Positions 18,282-27,750 of a DNA stretch of 64,000 nt are shown here, one piece after another. This DNA is from Paenibacillus kribbensis (GTDB taxonomy: Bacteria > Bacillota > Bacilli > Paenibacillales > Paenibacillaceae), in NCBI RefSeq assembly GCF_002240415.1, contig NZ_CP020028.1:2939501-3003500 (forward strand), read 5' to 3'. The position numbers and the translations under genes are program-made. Positions within the stretch are counted from its first letter, which is position 1, and every line of letters starts with the position of its first letter. The notes beneath the pieces were generated by a model. It was not told the origin of the DNA. It saw nothing but the letters and a program-made list of their open reading frames with translations, and did not search any database.

Positions 18282-20729
18282 ATGAAGTACGGTTTCTTTG
18301 ATGATTCCAATCAGGAATATGTCATCCACACCCCTCAAACCCCCTATCCCTGGATTAATTATTTAGGCAATGAACGATTTTTTGGACTGATCTCCAATAC
18401 CGGCGGCGGCTATGTATTTTATCGGGATGCTCGCTTGCGTCGCTTGACAAGGTATCGGTACAATAATATCCCTGTCGATAACGGCGGGCGCTATTTTTAT
18501 ATTTATGATGACGGAGATTATTGGACTCCGGGATGGATGCCGGTCAAACGAAAGCTGGATCAGTATGAATGTCGCCATGGACTTGGTTATACCTCCATTA
18601 TGGGGGAACGAAACGGTGTTCGAGCTACCCAGCTGGCTTTTGTGCCGCTATCTTTTGATGGTGAAGTACATCAAGTCAAGCTTCGGAACACCTCACCACA
18701 GGCTAAAAGGATCAAGCTCTTCTCTTTTGTGGAATTTTGCCTGTGGAACGCCTATGACGATATGACCAACTTTCAGCGCAATTTAAGCACAGGCGAGGTC
18801 GAAGTACAAGACTCCGTCATTTATCATAAAACGGAATACCGTGAACGCCGCAATCACTATGCTTTTTTCTCTGCAAATTGTCCGCTGGCGGGCTTCGATA
18901 CAGACCGTGAAGCTTTTCTGGGACTCTATAACGGTCTGGATCAGCCTCAGACGGTCATTGCAGGGCAGGCTTCCAACTCTATTGCCAGCGGCTGGTCTCC
19001 CATAGGATCGCACTGTATTGAGGTCATGCTGGAGCCGGGCGAGGAAACAAGCTGTAACTTCGTACTCGGTTATGTGGAAAATCCGGAGGATGAAAAATGG
19101 GAGTCCCCCGGCGTCATTAACAAAAAACAGGCTCATGCCATGATTGCACAATTTGCGAATGAATCCGATGTAGAACGAGCCTTGAGCGAGCTGCGAGCCT
19201 ATTGGAATAACCTCCTGTCCAAGTACACTGTTCAAACTCACGATGATAAATTGAACCGAATGGTGAACATATGGAACCCGTATCAATGCATGGTCACGTT
19301 CAATATGTCACGCTCCGCTTCGTATTTCGAATCCGGTATCGGACGTGGCATGGGCTTCCGGGATTCGAATCAGGATTTGCTCGGCTTCGTTCACCAAATA
19401 CCAGAGCGTGCACGAGAACGGATTATCGACATCGCCTCTACTCAATTTGAAAACGGCGGAGCTTATCACCAGTATCAGCCTCTAACCAAAAAAGGAAATC
19501 ACGAGATTGGCGGTGGCTTTAACGACGATCCGCTATGGCTTATTGTCGGTACCGCAGCGTACATCAAAGAAACGGGAGACTTCGGCATACTGGACGAACA
19601 TGTACCTTTTGATGGGGATTTAGACCACACGGCTACGCTGTTTGAGCATTTGAAGCGTTCATTTTACCATGTTGTAGAAAACCTCGGCCCGCATGGCCTT
19701 CCCCTGATTGGGCGGGCTGACTGGAACGATTGTCTGAATCTTAACTGTTTTTCAAATACGCCGGATGAACCCTATCAGACCACACAAAATTTGGAAGGCC
19801 GCGTAGCCGAGTCGGTGTTCATCGCCGGACTATTTGTATATACAGGACCGGATTTTGTTGAACTTTGCAAGCGCAGAGGATTGGATAACGAAGCAGCAGC
19901 AGTTCAAGCATATGTGGATCTCATGCGGGCATCCACTTTGGAGCATGGTTTTGACGGAGAATGGTTCTTACGTGCTTACGACCACTACGGAGAGAAAATA
20001 GGCAGCAAGGAATGTGAGGAAGGCCAAATTTTTATTGAACCTCAGGGCTTTTGTGTTATGGCAGGAATCGGCGTGGAGGAAGGTCTGGCTCAAAGGGCTC
20101 TTGATTCCACACGTGATCGGCTGGAAACTCCATATGGCATTGTACTGCAAAATCCGCCTTATTCCCGCTACTATATCAATCTGGGCGAAATCTCGTCTTA
20201 CCCTCCAGGATACAAGGAAAATGCCGGAATTTTCTGTCACAACAATCCGTGGATTATGATGGCAGAGGCTGTAATCGGACGTGGGGATCGTGCTTTTGAG
20301 CTATACAGCAAAATTGCTCCATCCTATCTGGAGGACATCAGCGACATTCATCGTACGGAGCCATATGTATACGCACAAATGATTGCAGGCAAGGATGCCG
20401 TTCGTGAAGGCGAAGCCAAAAATTCCTGGTTGACGGGCACAGCTGCCTGGAACTTTATAGCCATTACCCAATCGATTCTCGGTATTCAGCCAGAATGGGA
20501 TGGCCTGCGCATTGACCCGTGCATTCCTAAAGCCTGGGATGAATATACAGTCACCCGCATCTTCCGCGGCGATACCTATGTGATTCAGATCATGAATCCC
20601 CAGCATGTGTCCAAGGGTGTAGCTGCGGTTACCGTGGACAATACTGCCCTCACTGACAATCTTCTGCCTGTTGCAGGGGATGGTTCTATCCATCAAGTAA
20701 AAGTGTTACTGGGGCAGACAAGTACTTAA
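18282..20729 (+). CDS. GH94 cellobiose phosphorylase
   Basis: 815 residues, ATG 18282 preceded by GAGAGGAG. The length and plan match cellobiose phosphorylase: N-terminal beta-sandwich (MKYGFFDD, with the YPWINYLG and YRYNN regions), helical linker and (alpha/alpha)6 barrel. ADWNDCLNL holds the catalytic acid Asp480. It splits cytoplasmic cellobiose with phosphate into glucose 1-phosphate and glucose, saving ATP. This fits the secreted cellobiose-releasing GH48 enzyme 2.5 kb away, though the two are not co-transcribed. N,N'-diacetylchitobiose phosphorylase is a less likely alternative. Confidence 0.9.
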   Translation: MKYGFFDDSNQEYVIHTPQTPYPWINYLGNERFFGLISNTGGGYVFYRDARLRRLTRYRYNNIPVDNGGRYFYIYDDGDYWTPGWMPVKRKLDQYECRHGLGYTSIMGERNGVRATQLAFVPLSFDGEVHQVKLRNTSPQAKRIKLFSFVEFCLWNAYDDMTNFQRNLSTGEVEVQDSVIYHKTEYRERRNHYAFFSANCPLAGFDTDREAFLGLYNGLDQPQTVIAGQASNSIASGWSPIGSHCIEVMLEPGEETSCNFVLGYVENPEDEKWESPGVINKKQAHAMIAQFANESDVERALSELRAYWNNLLSKYTVQTHDDKLNRMVNIWNPYQCMVTFNMSRSASYFESGIGRGMGFRDSNQDLLGFVHQIPERARERIIDIASTQFENGGAYHQYQPLTKKGNHEIGGGFNDDPLWLIVGTAAYIKETGDFGILDEHVPFDGDLDHTATLFEHLKRSFYHVVENLGPHGLPLIGRADWNDCLNLNCFSNTPDEPYQTTQNLEGRVAESVFIAGLFVYTGPDFVELCKRRGLDNEAAAVQAYVDLMRASTLEHGFDGEWFLRAYDHYGEKIGSKECEEGQIFIEPQGFCVMAGIGVEEGLAQRALDSTRDRLETPYGIVLQNPPYSRYYINLGEISSYPPGYKENAGIFCHNNPWIMMAEAVIGRGDRAFELYSKIAPSYLEDISDIHRTEPYVYAQMIAGKDAVREGEAKNSWLTGTAAWNFIAITQSILGIQPEWDGLRIDPCIPKAWDEYTVTRIFRGDTYVIQIMNPQHVSKGVAAVTVDNTALTDNLLPVAGDGSIHQVKVLLGQTST

Positions 20730-20813
20730 CCCTTTAAAAAATTAGCTTCAACTTCATCACATAGTATCATATAATACGAGAATGGCTAAAGATACATTAA
20801 GTGTGGTGACATC

Positions 20814-21935
20814 ATGAACAAGACAAAACGGGATACTCAAACAATGGATTATATTACAAAACAAGGCCGCTGGGGACGCAAAATGCTATTGCTTTACTGG
20901 GTGATCATAGCAGTACATTTTATCGTCCAGCTTGGAAGCTATCTATTTCTCGACTATCCTGCTACACCTTATGAATTTTACGTTGGAACCCTTATTGTTC
21001 CCACGCTAATCATGTGCGGTTCCAACTTACTTGCAGAGCTGGCTCATCATAAATGCAACAGGTTTTCTTTCGTAATCCAGTTTGTGGCGAGTACGGTTAT
21101 ATGCTGGATGATTATTCGTTTAAACTATGATATCCGGATTATTACGGCATTGTGCTTGCTGCCTATTTTCTCATCCGTCTTGTTTTTCAATCGCCGCCTA
21201 ATATGGCTTTCCTTCATATTGCAAATAGTGGTATTTTTTCTATTGTTAGCTATCGATGGTTCTTTTCGTGCTTACTTATCGCCGTTTGACATCGTAGCCA
21301 CTCCGACATTTTTGATGATGTCCACCTTTCTTGCTCTCATCATTCAGGACAGCGGTCGTGATCTGCTAGTGGATTTGTATAAAACACAGCACGCCCAGCA
21401 GGAGTTAATGATCAGCAACGCGATTATAAGCAAAATGTCAATGACCGATGGACTGACCAAGCTATACAATCATTTATCGTTTCAAACTTTTTATGAGAAA
21501 GCACTCGAATACGCCAAACAAGGTGCTATCATCCACTTAGCGGTAGTAGATATTGATAATTTCAAGAAAATTAATGACACTTACGGACACCAGTTTGGAG
21601 ATAAAATTTTGGAGGGCATCTCGCAAATCATTACAGAACAGATTACAGCCAATGACATTCCAGCCCGATATGGCGGTGAGGAATTTGCTATTCTAATGTT
21701 CGAGCATACTTTTGAGGAAGCTTATCAGATTGTCGAGTGCATCCGGCGTGAAGTGGAGAAGATGACCTTTGGCGAGAAGATGCAAAGCGTTTCCGTGACT
21801 GTAAGCATTGGATTAAAAAGCTATTCGGAAGAAATGAACAAAGATACATTCTTCCAGGGAGCCGATGACTATCTGTATCAAGCCAAGCGTACTGGAAAAA
21901 ATAAGATTGTTGCTGAGCTTAACCATATCGCTTGA
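20814..21935 (+). CDS. Membrane diguanylate cyclase (GGDEF)
   Basis: 373 residues. Six hydrophobic segments occupy about 25-190, followed by a linker helix and a GGDEF domain with the signature GGEEF (287-291) and the metal-binding region VVDIDNFKKIND. The RxxD inhibitory site normally five residues before the signature is absent (the local sequence is TANDIPARY), so product feedback inhibition is unlikely. It should make cyclic di-GMP from GTP in response to a membrane signal. The ribosome site (GTGGTGA) is weak. It has its own terminator. Confidence 0.92.
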   Translation: MNKTKRDTQTMDYITKQGRWGRKMLLLYWVIIAVHFIVQLGSYLFLDYPATPYEFYVGTLIVPTLIMCGSNLLAELAHHKCNRFSFVIQFVASTVICWMIIRLNYDIRIITALCLLPIFSSVLFFNRRLIWLSFILQIVVFFLLLAIDGSFRAYLSPFDIVATPTFLMMSTFLALIIQDSGRDLLVDLYKTQHAQQELMISNAIISKMSMTDGLTKLYNHLSFQTFYEKALEYAKQGAIIHLAVVDIDNFKKINDTYGHQFGDKILEGISQIITEQITANDIPARYGGEEFAILMFEHTFEEAYQIVECIRREVEKMTFGEKMQSVSVTVSIGLKSYSEEMNKDTFFQGADDYLYQAKRTGKNKIVAELNHIA

Positions 21936-21961
21936 TGTAAAAAAACACTTCATTTGATGAG

Positions 21962-21989
21962 ACTCCGGCATGAGCTTGCCGGAGTTTTT
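21962..21989 (+). terminator. Terminator of the diguanylate cyclase gene
   Basis: ACTCCGGCA (21962-21970) pairs with TGCCGGAGT (21977-21985) around a 6-nt loop, followed by a T run. Confidence 0.92.
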
Positions 21990-22108
21990 ATGTAGAGTTT
22001 AAAAATTTAAGGAATTGACAATCTTATTAGTTGAAACTAAAATAGTTACGCATATATATATTGGTAATTTACTTACAAAAAATTAGTTTAAAGGAGATGT
22101 TTTTCATC

Positions 22109-22627
22109 ATGTCAACACTCGTAATTGTTGTTCACCCTAATCTTGCGGAGTCTCGCATTAACAAAAGATGGGTACAAGAGCTCAAGCAGCAATCCGGCGT
22201 GACGATTCACAACTTGTATGAAGTATACCCGGATGAGCAAATTAACGTCGCTCAGGAGCAGGAACTGCTAGAGCAGCATGACCGTATCGTTCTGCAATTC
22301 CCTTTGTACTGGTACAGCACTCCTTCCCTGCTGAAAAAATGGCAGGATAAGGTTTTAACTTACGGTTGGGCTTTTGGAAGTGAAGGCGACAAGCTGCAGG
22401 GCAAAGAGCTGTTGATCGCCTTGTCTGCTGCCAGCGTTGAGGAAAATTATCAACATAACGGACGGAATAGATATACGATTGAAGAGTTGTTGAGACCTCT
22501 GGAAGCTACAGGCCATATGGTTGGCACCAAGCTGCTGCCTTATTTCGTACAATATGATGCCGCGGGACTGACTGATGAGCAGCTGGAGCAATCTGCACAA
22601 AAATACGCACAAACGGTTATTTCTTAA
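22109..22627 (+). CDS. NAD(P)H-dependent oxidoreductase, flavodoxin-like fold (YwrO/KefF type)
   Basis: 172 residues from ATG 22109. The ribosome site AAAGGAG lies 12 nt upstream; an ATG 12 nt earlier is too close to it. VIVVHPNLAESRINKRW is the FMN phosphate-binding start, and FPLYWYSTPSLLKKWQD is the characteristic active-site stretch of NQO/KefF/MdaB reductases. It probably reduces quinones or electrophiles by two electrons using FMN. No regulator is adjacent. Confidence 0.9.
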   Translation: MSTLVIVVHPNLAESRINKRWVQELKQQSGVTIHNLYEVYPDEQINVAQEQELLEQHDRIVLQFPLYWYSTPSLLKKWQDKVLTYGWAFGSEGDKLQGKELLIALSAASVEENYQHNGRNRYTIEELLRPLEATGHMVGTKLLPYFVQYDAAGLTDEQLEQSAQKYAQTVIS

Positions 22628-22637
22628 TTTTTACGCT

Positions 22638-22706
22638 AAAATCCCCTTGGCAGGCAGCTGTCATATTCTGCTTCATAGCAGATGGCAGCTCCAGCCAAGG
22701 GGATTT
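22638..22706. terminator. Long bidirectional terminator hairpin
   Basis: AATCCCCTTGGC (about 22640-22651) pairs with GCCAAGGGGATT (22694-22705), and an imperfect inner stem continues around 22653-22690. It lies between the convergent oxidoreductase and aminotransferase genes. Confidence 0.8.
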
Positions 22707-22737
22707 ACTAATCGCTTTACAATAATTCACAAAAATA

Positions 22738-24000
22738 TTATAAAGTGACTAAGCTATTGGACACCTGAGCCATACTTTCTTTAATAATGTTGCAGCCTTT
22801 TCGCAAATTTTCCAAATTTATGGTTAACGCAGGCATAATCTTAATGACTGTATCGTTACGTCCAGCCCGTTCAATGATAAGGCCTTTTTCAAAGCAGAGA
22901 GCAGCTACCTCCTTGGCGAACGCTTCTCCCAGATGAGACGCATCAATTCCCCAGATCAGACCCAAACCGCGAATTGCAATGAGAGGGTCGATGGTTTGAA
23001 TATGCTCACGCAAAAATTGCTGGACAAATGCCTCTTTTTCCTTCACCTCTGCTTCCAGCCCTACAGTATCCCTGAACTCCAGCGCTGCCTTGGCAGCGAC
23101 AAAGGCGAGCTGATTTCCGCGGAAGGTTCCATTGTGCTCACCAGGACTCCATATATCCAATTCCGGCTTGAGCAGCAAAAGTGACATCGGCAGTCCGTAT
23201 CCGCTGATCGATTTAGACAATATAACCATATCAGGAACGATCCCCGCCCGTTCAAACGAGAAAAACGAGCCAACTCGGCCGCAGCCGACCTGTATATCGT
23301 CAACAATCAGCAAAATATCATGGTCATCGCACAACTGCCGCAAATCACGCATCCATTCGATATCTGCGATGTTAATACCGCCCTCGGCCTGTACCGTTTC
23401 CAGAATGATGGCAGCTGGCTTTTCTACCCCAGAATGGGTATCCGTCAAAAGCTGCTCCATATATAAAATGGTATCCATTCCATTAAACGTACTGTTAAAA
23501 GGAATAAAGGTGACGTTATTCAGGGATATACCGGCGCTTTCTCGCATAGAGTTGTTGCTGGTAACAGACAGACTGCCTAACGACATGCCATGGAATGCGC
23601 CCATAAAAGCAAAAATTCCATTTCTTTTTTTGACCTTGCGTGCAAGCTTCAGTGCTGCCTCCACCGCATTGGTTCCCGTTGGTCCGCAAAATTGCAGCTT
23701 ATAATTCAAGCCCTTAGGCTGGAGAATACGCTCGGAAAAGGACTCTATAAACTCTTGCTTGGCCGTCGTGTACATATCCAGACCGTGCATGATCCGATCG
23801 GAGGTTAAATAATCCAAAATCCGATTTTTCATAAAATCGTTGTTATGCCCGTAGTTCAAGGCCCCTGCCCCGGCAAAAAAGTCGATATATCCCTCTCCTG
23901 CCTCTGTGTACAGCACATCGTTTTTGGCTTTGTTGAAAACAACCGGAAAGCTTCTGCAATAGGATCTTACATTGGACTCCAGCGCTTCGAATGTGTTCAT
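22738..24000 (-). CDS. ectB: Diaminobutyrate--2-oxoglutarate aminotransferase
   Basis: 420 residues from ATG 24000 (GGGAGGACG upstream); the frame extends 43 codons further without a ribosome site. A class III PLP aminotransferase closely resembling EctB: FCGPTGTNAVEAALKLAR, AFHGMSLGSLSVT, LIVDDIQVGCGRVG (Asp234) and the Schiff-base Lys263 in ILSKSISGYG. It makes L-2,4-diaminobutyrate from aspartate semialdehyde and glutamate. ectA and ectC are absent on both sides, so ectoine synthesis is not implied. In P. polymyxa a solitary ectB feeds diaminobutyrate into polymyxin-type lipopeptides, and that is the likely role here. Confidence 0.92.
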   Translation of the reverse strand: MNTFEALESNVRSYCRSFPVVFNKAKNDVLYTEAGEGYIDFFAGAGALNYGHNNDFMKNRILDYLTSDRIMHGLDMYTTAKQEFIESFSERILQPKGLNYKLQFCGPTGTNAVEAALKLARKVKKRNGIFAFMGAFHGMSLGSLSVTSNNSMRESAGISLNNVTFIPFNSTFNGMDTILYMEQLLTDTHSGVEKPAAIILETVQAEGGINIADIEWMRDLRQLCDDHDILLIVDDIQVGCGRVGSFFSFERAGIVPDMVILSKSISGYGLPMSLLLLKPELDIWSPGEHNGTFRGNQLAFVAAKAALEFRDTVGLEAEVKEKEAFVQQFLREHIQTIDPLIAIRGLGLIWGIDASHLGEAFAKEVAALCFEKGLIIERAGRNDTVIKIMPALTINLENLRKGCNIIKESMAQVSNSLVTL

Positions 24001-24553
24001 TGATTTCTCGTCCTCCCGCTGACCTGATTTGGAAAAATACAAGCATGGAAAGCAAAAAAATGTAAATATGTAATCTAAAATGAGGCGACAATCTGAATCA
24101 CAATGGGGCTGCCACACCAAAGAATGCATGAGTACGATCGCGAAAATGAATAGAGTACGAAAAAAATGATATATAGATTAGCATGCCTGAAAGTAGTTTA
24201 CATTCAGAAGATATGGGGTGGGGTTTTCTAAGGGGCCAATCAGTGGATGTCACTCCTATGTAATAAAATACCATGATTTTTTTTGAAGTCAATGCATGTT
24301 TTTGGTGTGATTTGTTATTTTTTTGTAATGGAATGACAAAGTCCTGCTGTTTATTGTTATAACAGTTCGAAAATTGTCGTATTATGGTTTTAAACCTCAA
24401 AAATAGTGCATTTCCATATCAAATAGATATAAATCCGGGTTTCTTGATCATAGATTTGCCGCAATCTACCTGATCTTTTGACAGACTGACCAAAGGAGTT
24501 TACTCTATCAGAAAGAACGTGCCAAATTTAAAAATAGATAAGGAAACATCAAT
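24001..24553. other. Divergent intergenic region, ectB / response regulator
   Basis: About 550 AT-rich bases between divergent genes. No credible ORF or RNA is seen. It must hold the ectB promoter on the minus strand; I cannot assign one confidently. A plus-strand promoter candidate near the right end is listed separately. Confidence 0.4.
24478..24506 (+). promoter_or_regulatory. SigmaA-type promoter candidate for the response regulator
   Basis: TTGACA (24478-24483), 17-bp spacer, TACTCT (24501-24506), about 48 bases before the start codon. The -35 is perfect and the -10 matches 4 of 6. Confidence 0.5.
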
Positions 24554-25246
24554 ATGTCTAATGTTTTAATTATTGAAGATGATAATATGCTTGGCGACAC
24601 ACTTTCCTTGTATTTGACAGGTGAGGGTTATAACGTGACCAGAGTGGCACAAGCGACTAAGGGGATTACCCAACTTGATATCGTTCAGCCTGATATTATC
24701 GTGCTGGATCTGTTGCTTCCAGACCTGGACGGCATAAATCCCTGCCCACTGATACGCAAGCATACGGATGTGCCAATCATCGTGATTTCTTCAGAAAACA
24801 ACATCTCAGAGCGCATTCGTACACTTACGTTGGGAGCAGACGATTATATTTGCAAGCCTTTTAGTATGCAGGAGCTAAAGGCACGAATCGAGGCTCTTTT
24901 CCGACGTATTGAGATTACACGGTTACAGAGAAGAGGCTTTGCGCCTGAAGCCGAGTCTGAAACAGACATAGTTCTGGATCTGGCGCGAAGAATGATTACC
25001 GTTAATGGGCAGATTGTGGAGATGACATTTTCGGAATTTGAGCTTATGAAGCTTTTTTATTTGAACCGGGGAATTGTATTCAGCCGATATGCCTTGATTC
25101 AAGCCCTCCGTGGCACAGACTCCTTTATTAATGAGAGGGCTGTAGACGTACATATCAACCATTTGCGCAGAAAAATCGAAAAAGACCCTAAAAAGCCAAA
25201 ATTGATCAGGACTATCTGGGGAATTGGTTATAAATTTATGCAGTAG
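24554..25246 (+). CDS. OmpR/PhoB-family response regulator
   Basis: 230 residues, ATG 24554 with AAGGAAA upstream. N-terminal receiver with the acidic pocket (Asp9, Asp10), phospho-acceptor Asp52 (VLDLLLPD) and conserved Lys101 (CKPFSM). C-terminal winged-helix DNA-binding domain (about 130-230, ending VDVHINHLRRKIEKD and RTIWGIGYKF). No kinase is co-transcribed; the hybrid kinase gene converges on it with 5 bases between stop codons and is a possible but unproven partner. Confidence 0.93.
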   Translation: MSNVLIIEDDNMLGDTLSLYLTGEGYNVTRVAQATKGITQLDIVQPDIIVLDLLLPDLDGINPCPLIRKHTDVPIIVISSENNISERIRTLTLGADDYICKPFSMQELKARIEALFRRIEITRLQRRGFAPEAESETDIVLDLARRMITVNGQIVEMTFSEFELMKLFYLNRGIVFSRYALIQALRGTDSFINERAVDVHINHLRRKIEKDPKKPKLIRTIWGIGYKFMQ

Positions 25247-25251
25247 CACGA

Positions 25252-27606
25252 TCAGTTCCAGGGAACCGATGACTTGATTTCGTTAATCTCCTTCTGAACC
25301 AACCTCAATTGCTCTCGCCAGTCTGGATACAGCTCCCCCACTGAGGTTTCATGGCTACGCTTCAATCGCTTTTCCAGTTCGCTGGCCTTTGCCAGCAGCT
25401 CGGACGCGCACAGGTTCCCTGCTCCTCCCTTAAGCGAGTGGATTAACCGGATAGCGGCAGATAACTGCCCGTTGTCCATTTTCCTCATTATTCGTTTGTC
25501 GAAATGCTGATATTCCTGAATCCATTTGTAAAGAGCAAATTGAAAAATATATACCTTCCCATCCATACCAGCTATCGCCTGTTCCGCGTGAACCCCTTGT
25601 AATTCTTGCAGCCACGCTAAATGAATCCAGCTGTTTAACATTCTTACAGCATTCAGTTCATGGACAGGCTTGAGCAGCACAGCATTAATGCCTGAACGAA
25701 GGCAATCCTCCTGTTCATGCTGCCCGGCATCGGCTGTAAAGGCGATAATGGGCAGTCTGTTAAAAGCTTTCTTTCTGCGAATATGTCTGGCCGTCTCAAA
25801 GCCATCCATCTCCGGCATATGCAGATCAAGCATTACCATATCCCAAGGACGCAGCTCCAGTGAATCTAACAGCTCTCTTCCGTTTGCAACCATGGTTACT
25901 TCAAAGTCGCGCTCTGCCAGGAACTCGGTAATCACCACCTGATTAATCTCATTGTCCTCCGCTATGAGAATTTGATATTTCTGTGCTGTAGTCTCTCCTT
26001 CATAACGAGGACTCATCATCGTATGTGCAATAGCCTCCACTAGAGCGTTCCGAGCTACGGGCTTGGACAAAAAGACATCCACCCTGCTATCCTCGTCCCC
26101 AGTTTCTATCCCTTCCATCTCGAACACAGTTGTTAGTCCAATGACCCGAGTCATTTGTCTATCCAGCAATTGAAGCCATCTCCTTGCCTCCAGTTCTTTG
26201 AAACCATCCATATTCATGTCGATCATAACCCAATCAAATGGTTCACTCTTTTCAAAAGCCTCCACACATTCCTGAAAGGATGAGATGGTGCGCGTTTCTA
26301 GGCCTGTGCCTTGCAGTAATTCGTTCAGGCTATATCTCAACAGCTCGTGCTGCACAACAATCAAGGCTTTGCCGTTCATTTGGTTTTCTATCAGCGTGTC
26401 TTCCTGATGTAGTTCCCCGATATCCAGCTCGACATTAAAATAAAATCGACTATATTCTCCCAATCGGCTTTCCACCTCTATATTTCCACCCATCGCTTCA
26501 GCCAAATGCTTGCTAATGGCCAAACCCAGCCCCGATCCTCCATATCGGCGGGTGGTTGATGGTTTCGCTTGGATAAAAGGGATAAACAGCTTGTCCATAT
26601 ACTCCTCAGAAATACCTATACCTGTATCCTCCACCATAAAGGACAACGCTACCCGCCCGTTCTGCTGGCTTAGCATTTTTACCTGTAGCAATACATGCCC
26701 CTGATCCGTGAACTTGACGGCATTGGCCAGAAGGTTTAAAAGCACCTGCTCCATTCGGAATGGATCACCTTTAACCCTTTTGGGTAAATGGGGAGCCGTT
26801 ATAAAAACAACCTCTATTTTTTTGTGCTCCAGCAAAGTGCCTACTGTATCTGCAAGGTGCCGAAGCATTGTTTCCGGCTCAAATTCAATCCTTTCCAATT
26901 CCAGACTGTCTGCTTCCATTTTGGAGAAGTCCAGTACGTTATTGAGCATGGACGAAAGGGTCCGCGATGAGGCGAGGAGTTTGTGAAGGTAGTCTTTTTG
27001 AACGGCCGTCAGCTCTGTCTTGTTCAACAGCTTCGACAAACCCATGATTCCACTCAGCGGTGTGCGAATTTCGTGGCTCAGGTGAGCCATAAAAACGCTT
27101 TTGGCATGGTTAGCCTCGTCCATCTTCTTTCTTTTCTGCTCAGAGGCTTTATACTCCGTAATATCCATTGCATGTCCGATGACATGCTTGGTGGTCCCGT
27201 TCTCCCTGACCGGATGTAATGTAATTAAAGCCGAGTATTCCCACAACTCCAGCTCAAATACCGTCCGCTCACCGAACCATGCCTGTCTGTAATATTCGCT
27301 AAGCTGATCCATCGTTTCAGAGGATAGCTTAAAAATGTTCCCGAGCCGCTCTACATGCTCCCTTCGATTGTAGCTGACTTGCAGATCCAGACCCATCCGC
27401 TTCAGCAAGCCTCCTTCGAGCAGCCTATAATAAAATTCGTCGCCGTTTTTCTCCAGCTTGAAGGTAAAGCCGGGTTGAATCCGAAGTAGACTTAGAAGAT
27501 CTCGATTTTGATCCAGCAAACGTTGTATAATCGTTTGCCGGATAAGCTGAGAAATCAAAACAATTAATAATAGCATGATAGCATATAGCACCAAGTCGCG
27601 AACCAA
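25252..27606 (-). CDS. Hybrid sensor histidine kinase (HisKA-HATPase-REC-REC-HPt)
   Basis: 784 residues from TTG 27606 with an excellent AGGAGGGAG upstream. One N-terminal transmembrane helix (about 5-25) lacks an extracellular loop, so the sensor part is cytoplasmic. A PAS-like region (about 40-155) follows, then HisKA with His178 (LSHEIRTPLSG), the ATPase (NLLANAVKF, GIGISEEYMD, GGSGLGLAI), a first receiver with a divergent DMNMDG, a second receiver with MLDLHMPEMDG, and a C-terminal HPt (LIHSLKGGAGN). This is a full phosphorelay in one chain. The output regulator must be another protein. Confidence 0.94.
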   Translation of the reverse strand: MVRDLVLYAIMLLLIVLISQLIRQTIIQRLLDQNRDLLSLLRIQPGFTFKLEKNGDEFYYRLLEGGLLKRMGLDLQVSYNRREHVERLGNIFKLSSETMDQLSEYYRQAWFGERTVFELELWEYSALITLHPVRENGTTKHVIGHAMDITEYKASEQKRKKMDEANHAKSVFMAHLSHEIRTPLSGIMGLSKLLNKTELTAVQKDYLHKLLASSRTLSSMLNNVLDFSKMEADSLELERIEFEPETMLRHLADTVGTLLEHKKIEVVFITAPHLPKRVKGDPFRMEQVLLNLLANAVKFTDQGHVLLQVKMLSQQNGRVALSFMVEDTGIGISEEYMDKLFIPFIQAKPSTTRRYGGSGLGLAISKHLAEAMGGNIEVESRLGEYSRFYFNVELDIGELHQEDTLIENQMNGKALIVVQHELLRYSLNELLQGTGLETRTISSFQECVEAFEKSEPFDWVMIDMNMDGFKELEARRWLQLLDRQMTRVIGLTTVFEMEGIETGDEDSRVDVFLSKPVARNALVEAIAHTMMSPRYEGETTAQKYQILIAEDNEINQVVITEFLAERDFEVTMVANGRELLDSLELRPWDMVMLDLHMPEMDGFETARHIRRKKAFNRLPIIAFTADAGQHEQEDCLRSGINAVLLKPVHELNAVRMLNSWIHLAWLQELQGVHAEQAIAGMDGKVYIFQFALYKWIQEYQHFDKRIMRKMDNGQLSAAIRLIHSLKGGAGNLCASELLAKASELEKRLKRSHETSVGELYPDWREQLRLVQKEINEIKSSVPWN

Positions 27607-27656
27607 GTGTTCTCCCTCCTGTAATCTCCCCTACTTTGCAAGCTATATTGAACATA

Positions 27657-27710
27657 TAAAAAACTCAGGACAGATTCCTTATGCCATAAGGCTTAAAGAA
27701 CTGTCCCGAG
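27657..27710 (-). terminator. Terminator of the chemoreceptor gene
   Basis: CTCAGGACAG (about 27664-27673) pairs, with one mismatch, with CTGTCCCGAG (27701-27710). On the minus strand the stem is followed by six T residues. Confidence 0.75.
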
Positions 27711-27750
27711 CATTCATTGTACTATAGATTCCATACGGTTCAAGTCCGTT

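Noticed and set aside
22738..24000. Ectoine biosynthesis locus
   Set aside because: Only the ectB-type gene is present; no ectA, ectC or ectoine regulator lies on either side.
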